Made by a program: the position numbers and the translations under genes. Shown piece by piece: positions 19,357-26,163 of a DNA stretch of 64,000 nt (positions within the stretch are counted from its first letter, which is position 1; each line of letters starts with the position of its first letter). Below the pieces are notes generated by a model, which made no database searches, was not told where the DNA came from, and worked only from the letters and a program-made list of their open reading frames with translations. The stretch is taken from the NCBI GenBank assembly GCA_019459055.1, contig JAIBEI010000043.1:1-64000 (forward strand), in the 5' to 3' direction. This DNA comes from Thiobacillus sp. (GTDB lineage Bacteria > Pseudomonadota > Gammaproteobacteria > Burkholderiales > Thiobacillaceae).

Positions 19357-20084
19357 GGCGTCTCCTTCGGCGCCGATCGCGACGGGTAGATCACCAGCAG
19401 ATTGGCATCATGGGTGACGATGCCGAGCAGCACCGCGCCGATCACGCGATCGATGCTGACCCAGTATTCGTGCGACGGGCTGTAGGGGTGCAAGCCGTAG
19501 GGGTCGGCTATCAGCACGCTGCGTTTTTTGCGGTCGTAGCCCGCGATAACGACGAAATGCCCGGCTGGCAGGCCGCGAATGTCGTCCGGCACATCGTCCG
19601 GTCCGTATTCGCGCGCAGCGCGATACAGGTAGGTGGAACTCAGGCCGGTGATGATGGGCAGGTTGCGGCGCAGCAGGCCGCGGATCAGCGGCCGCGAGAG
19701 ATCGGCCAGGCGCAGCCGTCCGCCGAGGCGCAGGAATTCCAGATAGCCCTCGGTGACATGCTGCAGCCGGGCGTCCGGTTTCACCGCGCGCTGGCGCTGC
19801 AGGCGCTCGGCAATGTCCACCCCCGGCGCAAACCAGGTGGGGTCGAATACCGTCAGGTTGTAGGTGTAGAGGGTGGCCTGGTAGCCATGGCGCAGGGCGT
19901 CGCAGGCGAGGAAGATCGCGAAGGTGCCGCCGTGCGTCATCCTGTGGGTGCGGGCGATTATCTCCTCAAGGCGCGCATCCTCGCCCCAGTAGCGGTAAAC
20001 GGCCTGCAGGCAGGTCGGGCCGCAGGTCGTCTCGTCCGGCTGCGGCAGCATCTGGAGCGGCAGGCGATGGAGGGGCGGATGCAT
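19353..20084 (-). CDS. C39-like cysteine peptidase
   Basis: 243 residues, no signal peptide. The peptidase C39 pattern is complete: catalytic Cys in DETTCGPTCLQAVYRYWG (~residue 21), His in AGHFVVIAGYDR and Asp in IADPYGLHPYS. C39 peptidases usually cut double-glycine leader peptides; stand-alone cytoplasmic versions have other jobs. Its stop overlaps the RimK-type start by four bases, so it likely processes the ligase product or removes the tag. First gene of the operon; 45 bases separate it from the BCAM0308 gene. Confidence 0.85.
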   Translation of the reverse strand: MHPPLHRLPLQMLPQPDETTCGPTCLQAVYRYWGEDARLEEIIARTHRMTHGGTFAIFLACDALRHGYQATLYTYNLTVFDPTWFAPGVDIAERLQRQRAVKPDARLQHVTEGYLEFLRLGGRLRLADLSRPLIRGLLRRNLPIITGLSSTYLYRAAREYGPDDVPDDIRGLPAGHFVVIAGYDRKKRSVLIADPYGLHPYSPSHEYWVSIDRVIGAVLLGIVTHDANLLVIYPSRSAPKETP

Positions 20085-20129
20085 GGTGGCAGGCCGCGCC
20101 TCAGGGTGATGCGGGGTCGAGCGGAACGG

Positions 20130-20624
20130 TCAACGGGTCCACACCACGCGCAGCAGGTTCTCCTGTTCGTGGTAGTGGTACTCCAGCTCCCCCTGGTAGG
20201 CGTGGTGCAGCGCCTCGCCGATGCCGCGGGCGAGATGGATGTCGGTGGTGGTGATCTGCACGCCGTCATCCTGGTCCTCGATCTTCATGATGCGCTTCAG
20301 CGGATGCTCGGCCTTGGCCCGCGCTTCCTCGTTTCTGGCCAGGTGCAGCAATTCCTCGCGGTGATCCTTGAAGAACGAGCCGCCCACGCTCACGTAGCCG
20401 GCCGGGAAGTCGTCGTGGATGCGGTGGCAGGCCGGGCACATCTCCTCGTGGGATTTTTCGGGCTTCGCCAGCCACTGCCAGCGGCCCTCGTGGAACACGG
20501 CGCCGCATTGCGGACATACCGTGGGTTCCGGCAGCTTGTGTTTGGCCTTATAGGCGTCGTGCCGGTTTTCCTGGACCAGACGGTCACGCCGGACAGGGTG
20601 AAACTCAGTGAAATTGGTTTTCAT
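20130..20624 (-). CDS. BCAM0308-like zinc-ribbon protein
   Basis: 164 residues with two CxxC pairs (CPQCGAVFHEGRWQW and CPACHRIHDDFPAG) that form a likely zinc ribbon resembling the NMD3 N-terminal type. A basic and acidic C-terminus includes IEDQDDGVQITTTDIHLARGIGEAL. These proteins are uncharacterised and often found near stress genes. GAGCG close to the ATG at 20624 could serve as the ribosome site. The 187 bases upstream (20625-20811) hold no gene. Confidence 0.75.
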   Translation of the reverse strand: MKTNFTEFHPVRRDRLVQENRHDAYKAKHKLPEPTVCPQCGAVFHEGRWQWLAKPEKSHEEMCPACHRIHDDFPAGYVSVGGSFFKDHREELLHLARNEEARAKAEHPLKRIMKIEDQDDGVQITTTDIHLARGIGEALHHAYQGELEYHYHEQENLLRVVWTR

Positions 20625-20811
20625 TTTGCGCTCCTGTTGAGGGCCTCAAAAAACATGCTTACATCCATTTTTTCCGCGGCGGCACGCCGCTCTCCCCGCA
20701 GCGTGCCCGGCACGGCGAAGACCCGCGTCGGTTCATCGAGGAAGAGGGGGGCACGAGGGCGGCCTCAACTTCGTCCGCGCCGCCGAGGACCCGCGGAGGG
20801 CGATGAATTGC

Positions 20812-21324
20812 CTACCGTGATGCCTTTCCCAGCAGCCTGACCATTTCGCGCATGAAGGCGGGCAGGTCGGCGGGTTGTCGGGACGTGACCAGCTTGCCGT
20901 CCACCACCACCTCCTGATCTGCGTACAGAGCGCCTGCCTGTTTCAGCTCTTCGGCAACCGAAGGGGCGCAGGTGGCGCGCCGCCCCACCATCACGCCAGC
21001 GCTGATCAGGATCTGCGGTCCATGGCAGATGGCGGCGACCGGTTTGCCGCTGCGCATGAAATCCTGTGCGATCGCAATGGCGGTCGCCTCCTTGCGCAGG
21101 GTCGCGGGCGCCGTGCCGCCGGGAAGAACGAGCAGGTCGTACGCCTGCGGGTCGACCTCCGCCAGCGCCTTGTCCGCGACGACCTCGTAGCCGTGCTTGC
21201 CGCGGATGTTTCCCATCGAAATCGAGGCGACGTCCACGGCAAGTCCCGCCTCCTGCAGCCGGTAGAGCGGAAACAGAAGCTCGGAATCCTCGAAATGGTC
21301 GGCGCTGACGATCAGGGCTTTCAT
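20812..21324 (-). CDS. DJ-1/PfpI family protein
   Basis: 170 residues of the class I glutamine-amidotransferase-like fold. The nucleophile elbow is PVAAICHGPQIL with the conserved Cys and His; the upstream acidic residue lies in DHFEDSELLFP, and YDLLVLPGGTAPATLR is typical. Members act as chaperones, glyoxalases or deglycases; the sequence does not discriminate. The ATG at 21324 overlaps the stop of the 54-residue membrane protein gene (ATGA), so the two are co-translated. Confidence 0.9.
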   Translation of the reverse strand: MKALIVSADHFEDSELLFPLYRLQEAGLAVDVASISMGNIRGKHGYEVVADKALAEVDPQAYDLLVLPGGTAPATLRKEATAIAIAQDFMRSGKPVAAICHGPQILISAGVMVGRRATCAPSVAEELKQAGALYADQEVVVDGKLVTSRQPADLPAFMREMVRLLGKASR

Positions 21325-21485
21325 GGGGTTTTACGTTCCAGCGAAATGCCGACCAGCTCGATCACCACCCCCAGCGCAAGCACCGCCAGCCCGCCCCACA
21401 CCTCGGGCGCCAGATACATCAGGATGCCGCCCAGCACCACCAGAAACAGGGCGAGCGCACGCCTCGAACGCCGATACCTCACCAT
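21321..21485 (-). CDS. 54-residue membrane protein coupled to pfpI-like gene
   Basis: Translation starts MVRYRRSRRA, followed by two short hydrophobic stretches (LALFLVVLGGILMYLAP and GGLAVLALGVVIELVG) and ends ERKTP. A positive-inside N-terminus suggests an inner-membrane protein with one or two passes. GAGGGAG lies 9 bases before the ATG, and the stop overlaps the DJ-1/PfpI start by four bases; both support a real gene. Homology not recognised. Confidence 0.65.
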   Translation of the reverse strand: MVRYRRSRRALALFLVVLGGILMYLAPEVWGGLAVLALGVVIELVGISLERKTP

Positions 21486-21524
21486 GGCGGCAGCTCCCTC
21501 GCATCAATCAAGGCCGGACGATGG

Positions 21525-22025
21525 CTACTCATAGCGCAGCAGCGTTTCGGCGAGCGTGTCGGCGCCAAAATGCTCGATCAGCGCGTCGATCTCCGGCAGC
21601 AACGTATCGTCCTCGTCGTCCTCCAGTTCGCCGTCGCCCACCAGACGCGCGCCGAGGCCGGCCAGGATGGCATCCCTGACGGTGCCCAGCGTGGGTGGAT
21701 TTTCGCGGTTCTCGTCGCCGACCACCGCCTCGATCGCACGCGACAAGGACTCGCTGGCGCTGGCCTGGACAAAATCGACCGCCAATGCGGCGCCGCCGAA
21801 TTCCTCAATCAGGGCATCCAGTTCGTCGAGGATCGATACGTCGACATCGAAGTGATGGAGTTGCGCGGCCTCCGTGAAGTCGTCCGGCAACAGACCGGCG
21901 AGAAAGCGACGTACCGCCATGAGCGTAACGGGTTGCTCGCACTCCGGATCGTCGACCCGGCTGCCGAGCAGTGTCGACAAGCGTGGGCTGACGCGGCTGG
22001 CAACATCGATGGGATTACGAATCAT
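21525..22025 (-). CDS. Acidic protein made of two tandem ~70-residue repeats
   Basis: 166 residues, no signal or membrane segment. Two copies of one unit are visible. Copy 1 (~25-95) has PVTLMAVRRFLAGLLPDDF then ILDELDALIEEFGGAALA. Copy 2 (~105-166) has PPTLGTVRDAILAGLGARL then LLPEIDALIEHFGADTLA. The second copy has an acidic GELEDDEDD insert. This looks like an internal gene duplication of a helical module. Family not recognised and no function proposed. Confidence 0.65.
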   Translation of the reverse strand: MIRNPIDVASRVSPRLSTLLGSRVDDPECEQPVTLMAVRRFLAGLLPDDFTEAAQLHHFDVDVSILDELDALIEEFGGAALAVDFVQASASESLSRAIEAVVGDENRENPPTLGTVRDAILAGLGARLVGDGELEDDEDDTLLPEIDALIEHFGADTLAETLLRYE

Positions 22026-22163
22026 GGCGTTTCCTGCTGATTTGGTGTCGCATGGAGCTCGAACGATTTGCCTAAAACCACTTTCTATTTAAATGTATAG
22101 CAGATGGTTTCCTGGGCAAGGTCGCCCCCATTTCCGGGAACGTGGCTCGCCTATCATTACTCG

Positions 22164-23216
22164 ATGGACAAAAGCCGCCCTCCACACGCTTCAACCCGGC
22201 CGGAGCCGGCCGCCAGCCTCGAAACCAAGCTCGATTTCCTGGGGCAGCCGGCTGCCTACCCCGAGGCGCCGTCGCGGGTGGAAGCGCTGGAGACCCACAT
22301 GTCCTGGGTTTTTCTCACCGATACCCATGCCTACAAGCTGAAAAAACCGGTGCGCTACGACTACCTCGACTTCAGCACGGTCGATGCGCGGCGCCTGGAC
22401 TGCGAAGGGGAGGTGCGGCTCAATCGCCGCCTGGCCGCCGAGGTCTACCTGGGGGTGATCCCGCTGGTGCTGGACGCGGCGGGCAACCTGAGCCTGGGCG
22501 GAGCAGGGGAGACGGTCGACTGGCTGGTGTGGATGCAGCGACTGCCGGCGGACCGCATGCTCGACCATCTACTCCGCAACGGGGCGGTCAAGCAGCCGGA
22601 AATCGTTCAACTGGCCCGCCGGCTTGCCCACTTCTACGCCGCGCTTCCCGCGGAACCCCTCGCGCCCGAAGCGTACCGGCAATCCCTGGCAGGGCGGATT
22701 GAGGACAACTTGCGCGAACTCGTGAGCCCGGAATTCGGCCTGCCCCGGGACGTGCCGGCGGGACTCGCCCGCTTTCAGCTTGATTTCCTGGAACATCATG
22801 CGGGGCTGTTCGACCGGCGCGTGCTGGCGGGCCGCATCGTCGAGGGTCACGGCGATCTGCGGCCGGAGCACGTATGCCTGCTGGCGCAACCGGTCGTCAT
22901 CGACTGCCTGGAATTCAAGCGCGAATACCGCATCCTCGACCCGGCCGACGAATTGGGCTATCTGGCCATGGAATGCGAGCGGCTGCACGCGCCGCACGTG
23001 GCCGGCTGGCTGCTGGAAGAATATGGCGAGGCGAGTGGCGATGCGCCGCCCGCCGGCCTGCTGCATTTCTACCAGAGCTGCCGGGCGATGCTGCGCGCCA
23101 AACTCGCCCTGTGGCACCTCCGCGACGACGGGCGGCAGCTGCCGGAAAAATGGATTGCCACGGCGAGGGGCTATCTCGAATGGGCGCAACGGCACGCCGA
23201 TGCTGCGGACACCTAG
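22164..23216 (+). CDS. APH-like kinase-fold protein (lacks P-loop half)
   Basis: 350 residues, paralogous to the N-terminal part of the gene at 9444-10967: ETHMSWVFLTDTHAYKLKKP and EVRLNRRLAAEVYLGVIPLV line up directly. The Brenner-like motif is altered (EGHGDLRPEHVCLL, with His where Asn is usual) and is followed by VIDCLEF. No P-loop domain follows; the protein ends at EWAQRHADA. The start at 22164 (MDKSRPP) is preferred to 22104 on sequence quality; no clear ribosome site. Function unknown. Confidence 0.75.
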   Translation: MDKSRPPHASTRPEPAASLETKLDFLGQPAAYPEAPSRVEALETHMSWVFLTDTHAYKLKKPVRYDYLDFSTVDARRLDCEGEVRLNRRLAAEVYLGVIPLVLDAAGNLSLGGAGETVDWLVWMQRLPADRMLDHLLRNGAVKQPEIVQLARRLAHFYAALPAEPLAPEAYRQSLAGRIEDNLRELVSPEFGLPRDVPAGLARFQLDFLEHHAGLFDRRVLAGRIVEGHGDLRPEHVCLLAQPVVIDCLEFKREYRILDPADELGYLAMECERLHAPHVAGWLLEEYGEASGDAPPAGLLHFYQSCRAMLRAKLALWHLRDDGRQLPEKWIATARGYLEWAQRHADAADT

Positions 23217-23236
23217 GCGTGCAGCAGATGCTTGGA

Positions 23237-23291
23237 GTAGGGTGCACTCCGTGCACCTTCTGGCGTCAACGGTGCACAAAGTGCACCCTAC
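23237..23291. repeat. Dispersed palindromic repeat
   Basis: A 55-bp palindrome, GTAGGGTGCACTCCGTGCACC to GTGCACCCTAC, between convergent genes. A short cagatgctt flank on the left matches part of the conserved tail in inverted orientation. It could also act as a bidirectional terminator. Confidence 0.85.
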
Positions 23292-23316
23292 GCACCTCAT
23301 ACCACCCTCACGCACC

Positions 23317-24303
23317 TCATACCTGCAGCAGTTCGACCAGCGAGCCGCCGCTGTGCAGGCGGTAGATGGCCTCGGCGAACAGCGGGGCGGCGGCCAGCAC
23401 CTTCACCCGACTTTCCAGCAGTGCCTGTGGCAGGCGGAAGGGCGGGACCGAGTCGGTGACCAGCACGTTGTCCAGCCCCGGGTCGGCCAGCACCGCGTCG
23501 GCCCGGCCGACGAACATGCCGTGGCTGGCTGCCGCGTACACCTGGTTTGCCCCCAGTGCCTTGCAGGCGGCGGCGGCACGGGCCAGGGTGGTGCCGCTGC
23601 TGATCAGGTCGTCGATGATGATGGCCGTTCTACCGCCAACGTCGCCCACCACCGCTTCGCCGGACACCACGCTTTCGCTGCGGCGCTTTTCCATGAAGGC
23701 GGCGGCAATGGGGCGGCCCAGCGTCTGGCTGAGGGCCTGGCGAAAGGTTTCCGCCCGTTTCACCCCGCCGGCGTCGGGTGAAACCACTACCACGGGCTCG
23801 TCCTGCAGCCACGCCGTGAACCAGGCGACGAACAGACCCTGGGCTTCGAGGTGCTCGGCCGGGATGCGGAAGGCATTCTGATAGGCGGCCGGGTTGTGCA
23901 CGTCCAGCGTCACCATGCGGTCGGCGCCCACCGACTCGAACAACTGGGCGACATAGCGGCTGCTGACCGGGTCGCGCGACTTGGTTTTGCGATCCTTGCG
24001 GGAATAGGCCAGGTAGGGGCAGACGGCGGTGACCCGGCCGGCCGAGGCGTCCTTCAGGGCGCCGATGAAAAACAGCAGGCGGACCAGCTTGTCGTTGACG
24101 CTCATGCCCGGCTCGCCGTAGAGCGACTGAATCACGTAGACGTCCTTGCCGCGCACATTTTCCAGCGGCCGCGCCTTGTGCTCGCCGTCCTCGAATTTCC
24201 TTTCCTCGTGGCTGGACAGCGCAACGCCCAGCACCTTCGCCACCCGCTCGCCGAAAGGGCGGCTGGCGTCAAGCGCAAACAGGCAAAGCGCATCCGGGGT
24301 CAT
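23317..24303 (-). CDS. Ribose-phosphate diphosphokinase (PRPP synthetase) homologue
   Basis: 328 residues. Phosphoribosyltransferase-fold repeat with [38 protein letters not shown] and the PRPP loop [14 protein letters not shown]. The reaction would be ribose 5-phosphate + ATP to PRPP + AMP. It deviates from the housekeeping enzyme: the usual MDLHA stretch reads [13 protein letters not shown] and the N-terminus is [14 protein letters not shown]. It is therefore probably a second, divergent Prs-like protein rather than the essential copy. Single gene, convergent with 22164-23216. Confidence 0.8.
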   Translation of the reverse strand: MTPDALCLFALDASRPFGERVAKVLGVALSSHEERKFEDGEHKARPLENVRGKDVYVIQSLYGEPGMSVNDKLVRLLFFIGALKDASAGRVTAVCPYLAYSRKDRKTKSRDPVSSRYVAQLFESVGADRMVTLDVHNPAAYQNAFRIPAEHLEAQGLFVAWFTAWLQDEPVVVVSPDAGGVKRAETFRQALSQTLGRPIAAAFMEKRRSESVVSGEAVVGDVGGRTAIIIDDLISSGTTLARAAAACKALGANQVYAAASHGMFVGRADAVLADPGLDNVLVTDSVPPFRLPQALLESRVKVLAAAPLFAEAIYRLHSGGSLVELLQV

Positions 24304-24387
24304 CGGCGTCTCCCTAAATGGCGGCTGGCGGCATTTTCATAATATGCCAGACTCAAATGGATGTCGGTCCAGCAGAAAGGCAGGAAC

Positions 24388-24558
24388 ATGGAACCCAAGG
24401 AGTGTTTTTATCACGAGCAGTTCGGCTACTGCTGGCTGTCGGATGGGCGGTGGCTGTTTCAGGCGGTGGATGTGCACGGGGAGCCACTGGACAAACCAGT
24501 CGGGGTCGAGCTGGCGGAACTGGTCTTCCATCACGATCAGGACGAAGAGCTGCATTAG
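24388..24558 (+). CDS. Small acidic hypothetical protein
   Basis: 56 residues beginning MEPKECFYHEQFGYCWLSDG and ending HHDQDEELH. The frame is also open from an ATG at 24361, and AGGAA lies just before 24388, so the start is uncertain. Two Cys and several Trp/Tyr/Phe suggest a small folded domain. It sits between the PRPP synthetase homologue (divergent) and a palindromic repeat. No family recognised. Confidence 0.45.
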   Translation: MEPKECFYHEQFGYCWLSDGRWLFQAVDVHGEPLDKPVGVELAELVFHHDQDEELH

Positions 24559-24607
24559 CGCGCCGACATGAATCCCGGACGACTACGACACGCTGCCGAT
24601 GCTTTGG

Positions 24608-24664
24608 GTAGGGTGCACTCCGTGCACCGATGGAATGCCCGAAGATGCACGGAGTGCACCCTAC
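24608..24664. repeat. Dispersed palindromic repeat
   Basis: A 57-bp palindrome, GTAGGGTGCACTCCGTGCACC to GGAGTGCACCCTAC. It is flanked by gatgcttt on the left and CCAATGAACAATCTGG on the right, both pieces of the tail seen at other copies. Confidence 0.85.
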
Positions 24665-24724
24665 GCGCCATCAATCGTCCAATGAACAATCTGGATTCAA
24701 CAACCTGAACGAAAGGACGACACG

Positions 24725-25273
24725 ATGAAAACACCCCTGCAAATCACATTCCGGGGCTTTGAACACTCCGACGCGCTGGAGACGCATATCCGTGAAAAGG
24801 CCGACAAGCTGGAGACTTTTTTCGAGCCGATCATGTCCTGCCGGGTGGTGGTGGAATTGCCGCATCAGCACAAGAACCAGGGCAGGGCCTTCAACGTGCG
24901 GGTCGACATCGGCGTGCCGGGAAGCGAAATCGTGGTGAATCGGGACCAGCACGAGGATGTCTATGTCGCCCTGCGCGACGCCTTTGATGCGGCCAGGCGC
25001 CAGCTTGAGGACTATGGCCGGCGCTTGCGCCGCGAAACCAAGACCCATTCGCAGGAATACACCGGCCTGGTGGCGCGCCTTTTTCCCGAGGAAAGGTATG
25101 GCTTCATCCGACGTGCCGACGGCAACGAGCTGTATTTCAACTTTGACAACCTGGTGAATACCACGTTCGATCAACTCAAGGCGGGCGACGAGGTGAAATT
25201 CATCGAGGAGATGGCCGCCGAAGGCCCGCAGGCCAAGCGCGTGAGCGTCGGCCAACACCACATTCCGCTGTAA
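24725..25273 (+). CDS. HPF/RaiA-type ribosome factor fused to a cold-shock-like domain
   Basis: 182 residues. Residues 1-~105 resemble the ribosome hibernation/RaiA domain (LQITFRGFEHSDALETHIREKADKLE, VYVALRDAFDAARRQLEDY). Residues ~117-178 form a cold-shock-like OB fold (TGLVARLFPEERYGFIRRADGNELYF, GDEVKFI). The first part would bind the 30S decoding region and the second RNA. This is not the standard long HPF, whose C-terminal domain is different. AAAGGA precedes the ATG. Monocistronic. Likely stress or stationary-phase related by family. Confidence 0.8.
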   Translation: MKTPLQITFRGFEHSDALETHIREKADKLETFFEPIMSCRVVVELPHQHKNQGRAFNVRVDIGVPGSEIVVNRDQHEDVYVALRDAFDAARRQLEDYGRRLRRETKTHSQEYTGLVARLFPEERYGFIRRADGNELYFNFDNLVNTTFDQLKAGDEVKFIEEMAAEGPQAKRVSVGQHHIPL

Positions 25274-25274
25274 T

Positions 25275-25308
25275 CCATTCACCACAGAGACACGGAGAAA
25301 ACGAAAAC
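25275..25308 (+). repeat. CACCACAGAGACACGGAG-type dispersed repeat
   Basis: CATTCACCACAGAGACACGG followed by AGAAAACG. A related sequence lies on the minus strand at 57553-57590 (CATTCACCACGGAGGCAC...AGAGAAAA). Such repeats are common in intergenic regions of environmental bacteria. Confidence 0.55.
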
Positions 25309-25368
25309 AACGGCTTGCAACCTGTCCCGACCCGGTCTACCGGTTTCGATGCAAGCGGTCGAAGAGGG

Positions 25369-25695
25369 CTAATACCTCGGCGAAGGCTGGGCCGGTTTCG
25401 GCTGCATGGTCGCCCCAGGCTCGACCTTGGGTTGATCGCTGGCTTTCTTGGTGCGGTATTTGTCGAATTCCTCCTGGTCAAGCTGCTCATCCCCGTTGAT
25501 GTCGGCGGCTTTGAAGGCCAGGTCGTCCTTGCCTTGGGCCTTGAATTCATCCAGGGAGAGGTTTCCATCCTTGTTGGTGTCGAAATCCTTGAAGGACATT
25601 GCGGTTCGATCGCCGGCGGCATACGCAGGCAACATCGCGACGCCCAACAGAAGTGCGGCAAGTCGTGTTTGGATTTTGCTGGTTCCTGATTTCAT
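25369..25695 (-). CDS. Secreted EF-hand calcium-binding protein
   Basis: 108 residues with a Sec signal peptide (TRLAALLLGVAMLPAYAAG). Two EF-hand loops follow, DTNKDGNLSLDEF and DINGDEQLDQEEF, about 21 residues apart, then a Lys/Pro/Gln-rich tail (PGATMQPKPAQPSPRY). Likely a periplasmic calcium-binding protein. AGGAGAG sits five bases before the ATG at 25695. The open frame upstream of that ATG has poor composition and was not used. Confidence 0.85.
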   Translation of the reverse strand: MKSGTSKIQTRLAALLLGVAMLPAYAAGDRTAMSFKDFDTNKDGNLSLDEFKAQGKDDLAFKAADINGDEQLDQEEFDKYRTKKASDQPKVEPGATMQPKPAQPSPRY

Positions 25696-26163
25696 GAGTC
25701 TCTCCTGCATTTTCGGTTCTGCTGCACGGACACATTGGGCCGCAGCACATTGCGGCCCGCCATCAGCCAGGCGCCAAGAACAAAAGCCGCCTGCGCGAGG
25801 GGATATTGTTTCGGCGTGCATGGCTCTTGATACCCGATGAAAAGGAAAATCGAGCAGATATTTTTTGTATATAGATGACTTTTTGATTTTATTCAGAGCA
25901 GGCGATTTTTCAGCCCGAATCGGGTTCCACAACGGACGTCGGAATGGATGCTGACGAGCACGCCTTCCTGCGGAAGCGCGGGTTCCCATGGCGGGCCGCC
26001 TCTCCTGTCGCGCTACCGATCCCGCGCATGGATTCTTTTTTGTTACTATCCAGGCTGTTGGAATGGCTTATTCATGTTCATGGTGATGACGAACACCTGT
26101 TTCAGATCTGGCGCCGGGGAGATTTGATGGCCTTGATGTTTCACCATTCCGCTTCCTGAGCGT
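25696..26163. other. 468-bp AT-richer intergenic region
   Basis: It separates divergent transcription units. The part around 25840-25905 is clearly AT-rich (atattttttgtatatagatg) and is the likely promoter zone for one or both sides. A weak open frame at 25944-26159 has no ribosome site and unlikely composition, so it is not called. Confidence 0.5.

Noticed and set aside
20625-20811. Possible short gene remnant upstream of the BCAM0308 gene
   Set aside because: A plus-strand frame gives a short acidic stretch but no start, ribosome site or recognisable family.
24361-24387. Earlier ATG for the small acidic protein
   Set aside because: The upstream ATG lacks a ribosome site; AGGAA lies before 24388. 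The start remains uncertain.
25944-26159. 71-codon ORF before the CheB-CheR kinase gene
   Set aside because: No ribosome site, poor residue composition and a start in an AT-rich leader. Kept only as part of the intergenic region.
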